This document shows positions 16,695-25,359 of a stretch of 33,899 bases of DNA, one piece after another. The DNA lies in assembly GCA_903820035.1 (NCBI GenBank), contig CAIJFT010000319.1, positions 1 to 33,899 on the forward strand, in the 5' to 3' direction. A model generated the notes under the pieces. It worked only from the letters and a program-made list of their open reading frames with translations, did no database searches and had not been told where the DNA came from. Source of the DNA: an uncultured Opitutia bacterium (GTDB lineage Bacteria > Verrucomicrobiota > Verrucomicrobiia > Opitutales > Opitutaceae). A program made the position numbers and the translations under genes. The stretch's first letter is position 1; the number at the start of each line of letters is the position of its first letter.

Positions 16695-17956
16695 GGCACG
16701 CCCTTGATCCACACGAGCACCGGCAGGTAGTACGCATTCAACGCGACCGCCGCGGCCACCAGCGCCAGCGCCGCAGCGTCGCGCGCCGAGAAACGATCCG
16801 TCACGCCGCGGCCACGGACAAAATTCAACAGCGCCCCCGTCGGGCATCCGAAGCGGCAATACGCCTGCGGCACGAAGCACGCCGCCACCAGGCCGATGCC
16901 CGCCACCGTGAGCGTCGCCCAGCCGGCGGAGCGGACAATGTACGCAGCGAACGGTTCCAGCCCCGCGAGATCCAGCGGCAATGCCACCATCGCGACCAGG
17001 AGCGACAGCACGAGCAAACCACCCGGCAGATATTCGAGACCGCGCACGACGTCCGCCGGCAACGTCAGCTGCCAGCGCTTCGGGCGGATGCGACCGAGCA
17101 GCTCCTGCGCGGCGCCGTGGGGGCAAACGTGATGACAATAAAACGGTTTCCGCGTCGTCCAGGGCACGACGAACGCCGCGACCACCAGCACCGCGAGCCC
17201 GGGTGCGGACTGCCACGGCACGCCGGAGCGCGCCCAGCCCGCGAGCAATTTCACCGCGATCAGATCGCCGGCGATCAAGCCGACGTAAAGCACGAGCACG
17301 GCTTGGAAGAGAAGTTTCCACCGGTGCCGCCGCGCGGCGGGCCCGAAGGCGAGCAACCCGGCGGCCGCGATCACGGCGAACATGCCCCAGTCGCGCCAGC
17401 CGAGCCGGAGTCCCGGTCGGGCGACGATCTGGTCGGCGTTCGCCTGCAGCCGGGCCTTCACGCCCTGCGCCAGCGCCATGCTCGTCATGGTCGCGCCGGA
17501 AACGCCCTCGATTCCCGCCGCGCGGAGATCAAGCGCGGCGGCAGCGTCCCACGTGAGGCCGTTCCATTTTTTCAGGAAGCGACGGTCCGTCGCGATGTTC
17601 CCGACGTAGTCCTTGGTGTCCTCGGACGCATGGATTTTCAGCCCGAGGATTTTCCAATTGGGATCGAGGATCACGAGGGTGTCCGTCACCCCCGCGTAAC
17701 CGATGAAGTCGCGGGCCTGCGGTTGCGTGCGGACCACGTAGCCGAGTTCCCGGCCCGTGCGGTTGAGAATGAAGAAACCATCGCGCGCCGAGCTGTCGGG
17801 CCGCAACGAAGCGGCCTCCGGGAGAAACGCCCTCACCTCGTCCGCGCGCACCGGCGAGTCGCCGTGCGTGCGTTGTTGCACCGCGACGTCGCGGAGGAGC
17901 CACGCGATCGCAACGACGACGGCGAGACGGTAGAGTTGGAGGAGGAACGGTTTCAT
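16691..17956 (-). CDS. FMN-binding and [4Fe-4S] membrane electron-transfer protein (NosR/NapH-like)
   Basis: The protein has 421 residues. One N-terminal membrane helix (4-22) is followed by an exported FMN-binding domain (about 35-170) ending in GVSGATMTSMAL. SGAT at 153-156 is the flavinylation motif that ApbE modifies on Thr. About six membrane helices follow, with two CxxxCP motifs: C274HHVC278P and C367RFGC371P, the NosR/NapH-type ligands for an iron-sulfur site on the cytoplasmic face. The ferredoxin tail of full NosR is absent. The likely role is to pass electrons across the inner membrane to or from a periplasmic flavin. The terminal partner is unknown; no nos genes are present. The stop codon overlaps the apbE start, so the pair is translationally coupled. 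A type A hairpin lies 35 bp upstream. Confidence 0.9.
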   Translation of the reverse strand: MKPFLLQLYRLAVVVAIAWLLRDVAVQQRTHGDSPVRADEVRAFLPEAASLRPDSSARDGFFILNRTGRELGYVVRTQPQARDFIGYAGVTDTLVILDPNWKILGLKIHASEDTKDYVGNIATDRRFLKKWNGLTWDAAAALDLRAAGIEGVSGATMTSMALAQGVKARLQANADQIVARPGLRLGWRDWGMFAVIAAAGLLAFGPAARRHRWKLLFQAVLVLYVGLIAGDLIAVKLLAGWARSGVPWQSAPGLAVLVVAAFVVPWTTRKPFYCHHVCPHGAAQELLGRIRPKRWQLTLPADVVRGLEYLPGGLLVLSLLVAMVALPLDLAGLEPFAAYIVRSAGWATLTVAGIGLVAACFVPQAYCRFGCPTGALLNFVRGRGVTDRFSARDAAALALVAAAVALNAYYLPVLVWIKGVP

Positions 17957-17990
17957 CGCGCGGCGGCGAGGAGCTTCCGCACAGCCGATT

Positions 17991-18014
17991 CCCGCGGCTC
18001 ACGCCGCGGGCGAC
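17991..18014. repeat. Type A hairpin repeat
   Basis: CCCGCGG (17991-17997), loop CTCACG, CCGCGGG (18004-18010), then CGAC. It has a perfect 7-bp stem and is identical in stem and loop to the second hairpin at 5923-5942. It lies between the FAD oxidoreductase and the FMN-binding gene. Confidence 0.85.
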
Positions 18015-18083
18015 GGACGATCCGAGCAGGGACGATTCGAAAACAGACGCTCCCGGGAACGACGATCCGCTCCATGGAGGCGC

Positions 18084-20366
18084 TCACTTCGCCGGCAGCA
18101 CCTGGACCGCGTCGATCTGCACATTGCCGTCGGCGCGGGACGCGTCGACATCGACGCCGTAGGACTTGCCGGCGGTGAAGCTATACACGCCGAGCGAAAC
18201 CCAGAGGGCGTCGATCGGGGCGGCCTTCCTTTGGTTGACGGTCACGGTCTTGGCCCCGTCGGCGCTGCGCACGGTGACGCTGGCGTTGCTGGCACGATTC
18301 TCGTGCGGCGAGGTGGCGTAGCGTACTTCGTAACGTCCCGCGGTGGGCACGGAGAATTCAAACGTCGCCTTGGCCCCCTCGCCGCGCGCGTAGGCGTAAT
18401 CGGCTCCGACATGGTCCAGATTCGAACCGGTGGTCCACTTGCCGGTGAGTTTGGCCGACGCGTTGTCCACCACCACGCCGGGCAGGGTGGCCAAAGGCTT
18501 GCTCGCGGCCCCACCGTCCACCATCGGCGGCGGCAACGGTCCGCTGATGTCGAAGGTATTGTCCGGCATGCGGCGCGCGCGGCCGGGCAGTTTAAGGAGG
18601 GCGTCCATTTCGGACCAGTAGAGCGTGTAGACGTCCCGTGGCGTGGCGTTGTGCTTGATCGCAATCGAGGCGGCCTTGCCGACGACCTCGCCCATCATGC
18701 CGATGGTCTTCATCACGCGGGTGGTGCCGAGCGCGTGGTCGGTCACGCTGATGTTGCGGCCGGCCATGAACATGTTCGAGACGTTCACCGAGTAGAGGCA
18801 GCGGTACGGGATCGGATAACCGTAGTTGCGGTCCACGCGCCGGTCGTGGTCGGCGTAGGAGATAAACGGATTGTCGCCGAATTTCTTGGCATACTCCTGC
18901 TTTGCGAAATGCAGGTCGATGCTCCACGTGCTCGGGACACAACCGTCGGGAAATTCCCGCTTCGCGATGATGTCCTCATGGGTGAGCATGACGTCGCCGA
19001 CGATGCGGCGCGACTCGCGCGTGCCGCCGACGTAGGCGACCCAGTCGAGTTTGGCATTCGGATGCTCGGGGGCGCCGTCGCGGTTTTTCATCGCGTTGAA
19101 GGCGCCGAAGACCGCGCGGAAGTTCCAGTCGCGGATCACCTCGAGGTCGTTGATCGGGTGCTTGTTGAAACCGCTCTCCCAGAACCACTCGCCCTTGCCC
19201 TTGTCGGCCATGTCCGCCTTGCCGACCTTCGGGTAGGGAAAGTCGTCCATCTTGAGATCGAGCGCCCAGGGCGTCTCGGGAAATTTCGTGGGCGCGGTCG
19301 CGTTGCTCCACACCCACATGTTGCTCATGCCGAGCAGATCCTTGAGCTCGATCTCGTACTTGGCGCCGGCGAGGTGCGCGAGGCTGCCGTGGCCGGTGCA
19401 GTCGGAGAACAGTTTGCCGCGGAATTTCTTCTCGCGGCTGGTCGAGGTGTTGAGCGAGGTGACGGAGACGATGCGGTTGTCCTTCGTCTCGGCGGCGTAC
19501 ACGTGTTCGTTGAGGAAGAGGGAGATGTTCTTCTCCTTGCGGACGTGCGCCTCCTTCTCGGCGTCACCGAATTCCTCGTACGTGCCGGGCGAGTTCTTCG
19601 CCTTGTCGGCGAACTCCTCGATCATCTCGCCGATATTCGGGTATTTGCCGCGGCGGATGAGCCCCTGGGCCCAGACGCGGATTTCCGAGGAGCCGTTACC
19701 GCCCAGCACCGGGCGGTTCTGGATGAGCGCCACCTTGAGGCCCATGCGGGCCGCGGAGATCGCGCTGCCGAGGCCGCCGTAGCCGCCGCCGACGACCACG
19801 AGGTCGAATTCGCCCATGTCCTCGGGGGCGGCAGGGAGCGCGAGCGCGTTCTTGCGCCAGGCGCCGAGCGGAGCCGAGTCGTTGGGCGGCGACTCCTGGA
19901 GGTCGTTGGTGAAATAGATCGCGTCACAACGACCATCGAAGCCCGTAAGGTCGCGCAGGCCGACGGCGACTGGTTTACCCGCAACATCGATGGTGCCGCC
20001 GTCGTGCCACGCCCACGCGGCTCCCTTGGTGCCGAAGGTCTCGGCCAGCGGCTGGCCGTCGACCAGCACCTGGAACTTGCCCGGCGCACCCGGGGCGCCC
20101 CAATGCGCGACCCAGTCCTTGGTGCGGACCCAGACGCGGTATTTGCCCGGGGCGGGAAAATTGGCCGTCGTCGTCGCATCCTTCACCGGCTGGCCGAGGC
20201 CGTGCGCCAGGAGGTACGGCGAGCCCATGAGATCGATGAACTGGGTGTCGAGCGACCAACCGCCGGGGTTCTGGAAGCTCTCAGCTTCAAGCAGCACGTG
20301 GTCGGCGGCACGCGCAGGGAGCGCGGCGGCTAGGGCAAGGGTGAGGAGGGGGAGCAGGCGTTTCAT
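18084..20366 (-). CDS. Secreted FAD-dependent oxidoreductase with flanking beta-sandwich modules
   Basis: The protein has 760 residues starting at MKRLLPLLTLALAAALPARA, a Sec signal peptide; the frame is open further upstream but not coding. Residues 21-155 form a carbohydrate-binding-like beta module (YRVWVRTKDWVAHW). The FAD domain starts at about 187 with FDLVVVGGGYGGLGSAISAA (GxGxxG-type 193-198), then LIQNRPVLGGNGSSEIRV, FSDCTGHGSLAHLAGA and the late FAD contact MFMAGRNISVTDHALGTTRV. This is the FAD_oxidored group common in Verrucomicrobiota and Planctomycetota. The C-terminal 130 residues (AKLTGKWTTGS to VQIDAVQVLPAK) resemble the golvesin C-terminal/xanthan-lyase-like module. The substrate is unknown; sugar oxidation or elimination is plausible. 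It lies 72 bp downstream of the 802-residue secreted protein and is probably co-transcribed with it. Confidence 0.88.
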   Translation of the reverse strand: MKRLLPLLTLALAAALPARAADHVLLEAESFQNPGGWSLDTQFIDLMGSPYLLAHGLGQPVKDATTTANFPAPGKYRVWVRTKDWVAHWGAPGAPGKFQVLVDGQPLAETFGTKGAAWAWHDGGTIDVAGKPVAVGLRDLTGFDGRCDAIYFTNDLQESPPNDSAPLGAWRKNALALPAAPEDMGEFDLVVVGGGYGGLGSAISAARMGLKVALIQNRPVLGGNGSSEIRVWAQGLIRRGKYPNIGEMIEEFADKAKNSPGTYEEFGDAEKEAHVRKEKNISLFLNEHVYAAETKDNRIVSVTSLNTSTSREKKFRGKLFSDCTGHGSLAHLAGAKYEIELKDLLGMSNMWVWSNATAPTKFPETPWALDLKMDDFPYPKVGKADMADKGKGEWFWESGFNKHPINDLEVIRDWNFRAVFGAFNAMKNRDGAPEHPNAKLDWVAYVGGTRESRRIVGDVMLTHEDIIAKREFPDGCVPSTWSIDLHFAKQEYAKKFGDNPFISYADHDRRVDRNYGYPIPYRCLYSVNVSNMFMAGRNISVTDHALGTTRVMKTIGMMGEVVGKAASIAIKHNATPRDVYTLYWSEMDALLKLPGRARRMPDNTFDISGPLPPPMVDGGAASKPLATLPGVVVDNASAKLTGKWTTGSNLDHVGADYAYARGEGAKATFEFSVPTAGRYEVRYATSPHENRASNASVTVRSADGAKTVTVNQRKAAPIDALWVSLGVYSFTAGKSYGVDVDASRADGNVQIDAVQVLPAK

Positions 20367-20384
20367 GGAAAATCGAAAGCGAAG

Positions 20385-20410
20385 GTCCCTGCGCTCACGC
20401 GCAGGGCGAC
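20385..20410. repeat. Type A hairpin repeat
   Basis: CCCTGCG (20387-20393), loop CTCACG, CGCAGGG (20400-20406), then CGAC. The perfect stem differs from the 17991 copy at three paired positions, with compensating changes on the other side. It lies in the 71-bp gap between two co-directional genes. Confidence 0.85.
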
Positions 20411-20437
20411 AAGTCGAAGCGGGAGACGAGATCGCGG

Positions 20438-22846
20438 TTATTCGTAAACGAGCCACGCGGTGGCGGTCGTGGCAACCTCGGCGGAGACGCGCAACCAATA
20501 GGCTTGGTAACCATCGGCGAAGGGGTGCACGACCGGCTTGCCGGCGGGCACCTCGAAGGACGCGTAGGTCACCCACGTACCGGTGCCGGTGAGGTCGACC
20601 TCGACCTTCATCCGCACGGGCTGCGCGGACTGGTGCGAAAGCGTAAGCGTCTTCCGGTCGTAGCCGGTGAGGAGGTAGGGCTCCGAGGGTTGGCCGGCGG
20701 CGACGGCGCTGTCCTTCCATGGTCCGCCGACGCCGACGGGTTTGCCGAACATCCAGAGGTCGTCGACCGCGCCGACCCACACCGCGGCGCGGCCGTCGGC
20801 GGAGCGGATGAGGTGGGCGTTGTCCTTCGGCGCATCGGCGGCGACGCCCGAAAGCACCAGCAAGCCGCGCCACGAGGCGTAGTCGTGGATGCGCCGGTTG
20901 TGCGTGGCGATCGGGCGGACCTTGGGGATACCGCCGGCGTTTTCCGCGGGCAGCTCGAAGAAAGTACCGCCGGCGTTGAGCAGGTCGCGCTCGGTGCAGA
21001 CTTCGCGGACGGTGCGCTCGGGGCCGTGCGGGCCCTCGAGCTTGTAGTCGGCGCGGCCCTTCGGCAGGCGGAAGCGTTGCCCAGCTTCGTCGGTATAGAT
21101 CACCGAGGCGGCGTCGACCGCGACGGCGTCGCGCGGGATCGCGAGATTCTTTTGCATCCACGCGACGGCATTCGCCTCGGCGCTCGGCTGGAGCTGCATG
21201 TCCGGTCCCATCTCGTAGAAGGTGTCGCCGACGGTGACGCCGAGGGTCTTCTTGCCGGCGCCGCGCGCGTGGAGGAGACCGCCGGTGGACGCCTTCGATT
21301 GGTCGGTGGCGAGTCCGGCGAAGCGCGCGTCGGCCGGCGGCGGGCGGCGGTCGAGGTTGCGGTAGGAAAAGAACGCGGTGGCCTTCGGGAGGTCGCGCGA
21401 AGCGCGGACGCGGATCCAGGCGCCCTTCGCGTCGGGGCCGAAGGCAGTCCACGCGTTGCCGCGGGCCGGCACGACGACGCGCAGGAAATTGCTCCAACGG
21501 CCGTCGCCCTTGGCGTCGACCTCGAGGGTGAAGGTCACGGGCGTGTCGGCGGCGTGCGCGAGGTGCACGCCACGCTGGTCATAACCGGAGAACAGATACG
21601 CCTCCGACGGCACATCCTGTTTCACCGGCTCGTCGTACCACACCGCGCCGCGGCCGAGGACGGGGCCGAGCTGGTCGAGCTGCGCGGGGTCGATGAACCA
21701 GAGGTTGGACTGCGACTGGCCGGGGCCGATGAGGTTGCCCTTGGCGCGGCGCTTGTTGAGGAACTCGCTCTTCGCGGTGTCGTCGCAGCCGAGTACGAGC
21801 CGGTCGTTCCAGCGCGCGAAGTCGCCAATGACCTTGAGGTAGTTGGAGCGCGGCGCGATGCCGGCGGAGTGCGTGGCGTCGAAGTTTTTCGGGAAACGCC
21901 AGAACGTCCCGTGCATCGTCATCAGCAGGTCGGTCTCGCCGATCTCGCGGATGCGCGGCCACTCGGTGTTCCACCCGTGCGCGCCGTCGTAGGAATGACT
22001 CGCCTTCGGCAGCCGGTAGCTGTGCCACTGGCCGGCGTCGAGGACCTGGAGGATCAGCGAACGGAAGTCCCAGCCGATCGACCACAGCGGGTCGGTCGCG
22101 GGCTGGGCGTTGCCGAAGATACCGCCGGGGCCGCTGACCTCGGTGAACTGGTTGCGCCGGACCACGCTCCACGCGTCGCTTTTGCCGTCCCACGCCGCGA
22201 GCACGCCGGAGGGGATCTCGGGCTTCGAGAGCGCGTCTTTCCCGTGTTCGCCGTTGTTGGCGTAAACGAGCAGGCCCTGGCCGGAGTAGAGGCCCTTGCC
22301 GTGGTAGCCGGGCAGGTTCGCCTTGCGGCCGTCCTTCACCTGCTCGTCGCGGAAGAGTTCGGTCACGGCGAGCGACTTCACGTCAACCTCGTAGAAGCCC
22401 TCCTCCATCGAAGCGAAATAAACCTGGTTGGCCGGATCCGTGAGATGCCGCGCGGTGCCGGTGGGGCGGCCGAACATTTTGGCGTACGGGATGACGCGGA
22501 CGTTGCGCTGGGCGTCGATCGCGTAGGGCCCGATGAAGAGCTGCTGCGATTCACGGTGGATGAAGCGGTTGGCGGGCGTGCCGCCGATGCTCTCCGGGCG
22601 AATGATCTGCCGCAGGTCCGGCGTGATTTCGTAAAGCTTGTCGGTCGAGCCCGTCGGCTTGTGCGGCGCATACGAAACGATCCAGAGCCGGTCGGCCCAC
22701 GGCACGACGGCGCCGGTGCCGCACTCGGCCTCCTCGTTAAAGGTGGCGAGGTGCGGGTAGATGCCGCTGAACGACGGTGGCGTCGCAGCCGTGGCGCAGG
22801 AGACGGCGCAGGCGCCCAGCAGGGCAAGGAGACGGAAGGTGAACAT
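20438..22846 (-). CDS. Large secreted protein of unknown function with a duplicated C-terminal-type module
   Basis: The protein has 802 residues with a Sec signal peptide (MFTFRLLALLGACAVSCATA). I cannot assign a family with confidence. Short blocks of alternating strands (LWIVSYAPH, LYEITPDLRQI, QQLFIGPYAID, VYFASMEEGFYEVD) look like a beta-propeller or similar repeat. A module of about 85 residues occurs twice. The first copy, near 410-500, runs from PSEAYLFSGYDQRGVHLAHA to a segment ending AFFSYRN; the second, at the C-terminus, runs from PSEPYLLTGYDRKTLTLSHQ to AWLVYE. Both contain EVD, a GxW and WLRV/WIRV, so each is probably a beta-sandwich. The position between an MFS transporter and a secreted FAD oxidoreductase suggests work on an extracellular carbohydrate. 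No catalytic motif is recognised. Confidence 0.8.
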   Translation of the reverse strand: MFTFRLLALLGACAVSCATAATPPSFSGIYPHLATFNEEAECGTGAVVPWADRLWIVSYAPHKPTGSTDKLYEITPDLRQIIRPESIGGTPANRFIHRESQQLFIGPYAIDAQRNVRVIPYAKMFGRPTGTARHLTDPANQVYFASMEEGFYEVDVKSLAVTELFRDEQVKDGRKANLPGYHGKGLYSGQGLLVYANNGEHGKDALSKPEIPSGVLAAWDGKSDAWSVVRRNQFTEVSGPGGIFGNAQPATDPLWSIGWDFRSLILQVLDAGQWHSYRLPKASHSYDGAHGWNTEWPRIREIGETDLLMTMHGTFWRFPKNFDATHSAGIAPRSNYLKVIGDFARWNDRLVLGCDDTAKSEFLNKRRAKGNLIGPGQSQSNLWFIDPAQLDQLGPVLGRGAVWYDEPVKQDVPSEAYLFSGYDQRGVHLAHAADTPVTFTLEVDAKGDGRWSNFLRVVVPARGNAWTAFGPDAKGAWIRVRASRDLPKATAFFSYRNLDRRPPPADARFAGLATDQSKASTGGLLHARGAGKKTLGVTVGDTFYEMGPDMQLQPSAEANAVAWMQKNLAIPRDAVAVDAASVIYTDEAGQRFRLPKGRADYKLEGPHGPERTVREVCTERDLLNAGGTFFELPAENAGGIPKVRPIATHNRRIHDYASWRGLLVLSGVAADAPKDNAHLIRSADGRAAVWVGAVDDLWMFGKPVGVGGPWKDSAVAAGQPSEPYLLTGYDRKTLTLSHQSAQPVRMKVEVDLTGTGTWVTYASFEVPAGKPVVHPFADGYQAYWLRVSAEVATTATAWLVYE

Positions 22847-22968
22847 GGAGAGGAGGGGCCGGGCGCCCGGAGCCGCGAGGGGCGGCGCGAGGCTCAAGAT
22901 GAGCCGGCCCGCGCCCGGAAATCAATCCGGCGTGCGGTGAATTCGTTCACCGGCGGGCCGCTCAACCC

Positions 22969-24369
22969 TCAGCTCGCAACTCCCCCAACGTCCTCCTCCA
23001 GCGGCGTCACCGGGTCAATGAAGAGCCAGCAGAACGCGCCGAGGAAGTACACGGCCGACGAGATCGCAAAGACGAGTTCCCAGTTCTTCGTCGTGCCCGC
23101 GCCGGTGGTGACGGTCGTCGCCGCGAGAACGACGCCAACCACGAAAGGCCCGGCCATGCCGCCGAAGTTGCCCATCATGTTCATGCTGCCGGAAACCGTG
23201 CCGGCGCACCTGCCGCCGATGTCCATGCAGGCCGACCACGTGCCGGGCATCGTCATGTCGTTGCAGAAACTCGCCAAACCCATCGCCAGCATCGCGAGCA
23301 GCGGATCCTTCACATAGTAAGAAAGCATCAGGAGCGCGGAGGCCCCGGTGAAGCCGATGACGCCGAACGTGCGGCGCACGCGCGTCACGCCCGATCCGCC
23401 CGCAATCAACTTCGTCGCGAGCATGCCCGCAAACAGCGACCCGAACCCACCGAAAAAGAGCGGTACACCGGCCAGCACGGCCTTGAGGATCGGCTGGATG
23501 AGATCGGCGCGCACGCTCCCCTGCATCTGGCCGGCGAGCCAACTGAGGAACGCGTTGGACAGGATCGGCCGGCCGCTGGTGTTCAGGTAGTCGGGCAGCC
23601 AGGTGACGAAAAAGTACCAGCCGTAGCTGAGGCAAAAATACTGCGCCCACAGCAGCCAGATGCTCGGTCGCGTGACGAGCCGGCGCCACGGCACATCGCC
23701 ATGGCCCGAAAGATTGCCCGCGTTTTCCTTCAGCATCTCCAACTCGGCCGCGTTCACGCTCCGGTGCTCGCTGGGGTTGTCCCGGTACCAGAGCCAGAAC
23801 ACCACCGCCCACCCCACGCCCAAGCCCGCGAAAATCTGGAACGCCGTCCGCCAGTTCACGACCGCCATGACCATGACGACCAGCAGCGGCGTAAACGCCC
23901 CACCCCACCGCGCGCCCATCCACATCAGCGCCTGCGCCCTCGTGCGCTCATGCTTCGGCAGCCACGTGCTGAACGCCTTGGTCAGATTCGGAAAGCACCC
24001 CGCCTCGCCCGCGCCGAACAGGAAGCGCGTCACCCACATCGACGCGTAGCTCCACGCCCAACCCGTGGCCGCGGTGAAAAACGACCACCAGAGCACGACG
24101 CGCACCAGGACCTTGCGCGCGCCGATCTTGTCGCCGAGCCATCCGGTGGGGATCTCAAACAGCGCATACGACATGCCGAAGGCCGCAAAAATCGCCCCCA
24201 TCTGCACGTCGGTGAAACTCATGTCCTTCGCGATGCCGTCCTTCGCCTGCGAGATCGCGACGCGATCGATGTACTGGATGACCGCCAGCACGATCGCAAA
24301 AACAACGACCAGGTAGCGGGTGCGGGTCGCCCGCAGACCAGCGGCAGCGGCAGGGGAATTCAACGACAT
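22969..24369 (-). CDS. MFS transporter, anion:cation symporter type (hexuronate/glucarate-like)
   Basis: The protein has 466 residues with 12 predicted membrane segments. The N-terminal helix with QYIDRVAISQA, then MGAIFAAFGMSYALFEIPTG and WLGDKIGARKVL (the MFS loop 2-3 motif), and RFLFGAGEAGCFPNLTKAFS in helix 4 are strongly typical of the ACS subfamily, which imports hexuronates, glucarate, galactonate and related sugar acids. The central loop (NPSEHRSVNAAELEML) also fits. The exact substrate cannot be told. It lies upstream of the 802-residue secreted protein and the FAD oxidoreductase, so uptake of an oxidised sugar released outside the cell is a reasonable reading. The last codons and stop overlap a short repeat-like string (about 22960-22982), rich in CTCAACCCTCAGCTC, that resembles sequences at 3599-3618 and 3684-3702. 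Confidence 0.9.
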   Translation of the reverse strand: MSLNSPAAAAGLRATRTRYLVVVFAIVLAVIQYIDRVAISQAKDGIAKDMSFTDVQMGAIFAAFGMSYALFEIPTGWLGDKIGARKVLVRVVLWWSFFTAATGWAWSYASMWVTRFLFGAGEAGCFPNLTKAFSTWLPKHERTRAQALMWMGARWGGAFTPLLVVMVMAVVNWRTAFQIFAGLGVGWAVVFWLWYRDNPSEHRSVNAAELEMLKENAGNLSGHGDVPWRRLVTRPSIWLLWAQYFCLSYGWYFFVTWLPDYLNTSGRPILSNAFLSWLAGQMQGSVRADLIQPILKAVLAGVPLFFGGFGSLFAGMLATKLIAGGSGVTRVRRTFGVIGFTGASALLMLSYYVKDPLLAMLAMGLASFCNDMTMPGTWSACMDIGGRCAGTVSGSMNMMGNFGGMAGPFVVGVVLAATTVTTGAGTTKNWELVFAISSAVYFLGAFCWLFIDPVTPLEEDVGGVAS

Positions 24370-24480
24370 GGGATAAGTGGGGTAGTCGCGGCCGGAGGCG
24401 GCTCAGGCCATGCACGCAACAACGGGGCATCCCTTTTGTCGTCTTGGGTCAGGGCGATTGCACGACGAAAAAAATGTCCG

Positions 24481-25359
24481 TCAGCGCGGCGCCTGCCGCA
24501 CCGCCTCAACCACCGCCGCCATGTCACGGTCGCCCTGGCCGGCCGCGATCGCCGCCCGAAACCGCGCGAGCGCCGGCGCCGCCGCCTCGAGCGTCACACC
24601 CTGACCCGCAGCCTCGGCCGCCGCATACCCGAGGTCCTTCGTCATCAGCCGCAGCAGAAAATTCGGGGTGAAATCACCGGCCAGCATCCGCGCCGCCACC
24701 ACCTGGGTGACCGGACTCGCCGCCGCACCCTCCAGCAGCAACTTCACCGCGGGATCGCGCTCGACCCCGCTGCGCTCAAGCCACGTCAACGCCTCGGCAA
24801 ACGCCGCCACGTGCACCCCGGCGAGGAAGTTGTTCACCAGTTTCACGAGCGCTCCGCTCCCCGCCGGCCCGAGGTGCGTCACACTGCGGCCCATCGCAGC
24901 CAACGCCGGGCGGATCCGCGCGAGGTCCGCCGCCGCACCCCCGATGAGAAAATTCAACTCGCCCCCCGCCGCCGCCGCCTTGCTACCGGTGACCGGCGCA
25001 TCGACGAACGGGCAGCCCGCCACCGTCGCCGCCGCCCCGAGTTCCCGCACCCAACCGACGGTGAGCGTGCTGCACTCCACGACCACGGCGCCGGCGGCAA
25101 CGCCGGCCAGGGCCCCCTCCGGCCCGAGCCAGACGGCCCGCGAGGCGGCGTCATCCGCCACCATCGCGAACACGATCCCGGCCCCGGCCACCGCCGTGCG
25201 CGGCGAGGTCGCTGCGGTCGCACCCGCGGCCACAAGCGGCGCGGCGCGGTCGGCGCTCCGATTGTACACCGTTACGGGAAAACCAGCCGCGAGCAAACGG
25301 CGGCTCATCCCTCCGCCCATGATACCGAGTCCGAGAAATGCGATATGCGGTTTCGTCAT
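24481..25359 (-). CDS. NAD(P)-dependent oxidoreductase, 3-hydroxyisobutyrate dehydrogenase family
   Basis: The protein has 292 residues, the usual length for the beta-hydroxyacid dehydrogenase family. The Rossmann motif GLGIMG is at 10-15 (HIAFLGLGIMGGGMSRRL). The substrate-binding segment FVDAPVTGSKAAAAGG is at 118-133, and the catalytic Lys173 lies in GALVKLVNNFLAG with Asn177. The Arg at 34 (VYNRS) after the second strand often goes with NADP preference. Related enzymes are 3-hydroxyisobutyrate dehydrogenase, tartronate semialdehyde reductase and glyoxylate/succinic semialdehyde reductase. Given the sugar-acid transporter 111 bp downstream, a tartronate-semialdehyde-type role is attractive, but this is inference. 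There is no signal peptide, so it is cytoplasmic. Confidence 0.9.
   Translation of the reverse strand: MTKPHIAFLGLGIMGGGMSRRLLAAGFPVTVYNRSADRAAPLVAAGATAATSPRTAVAGAGIVFAMVADDAASRAVWLGPEGALAGVAAGAVVVECSTLTVGWVRELGAAATVAGCPFVDAPVTGSKAAAAGGELNFLIGGAAADLARIRPALAAMGRSVTHLGPAGSGALVKLVNNFLAGVHVAAFAEALTWLERSGVERDPAVKLLLEGAAASPVTQVVAARMLAGDFTPNFLLRLMTKDLGYAAAEAAGQGVTLEAAAPALARFRAAIAAGQGDRDMAAVVEAVRQAPR

Noticed and set aside
20367-21497. N-terminal extension of the FAD oxidoreductase to 1137 residues
   Set aside because: The extension is Arg-rich shadow sequence of the upstream gene, and a clear signal peptide begins at 20366.
20504-23317. 937-codon plus-strand open frame
   Set aside because: It is antisense to the 802-residue secreted protein and the end of the transporter gene, has no recognisable domain, and has the composition expected from a GC-rich shadow frame.
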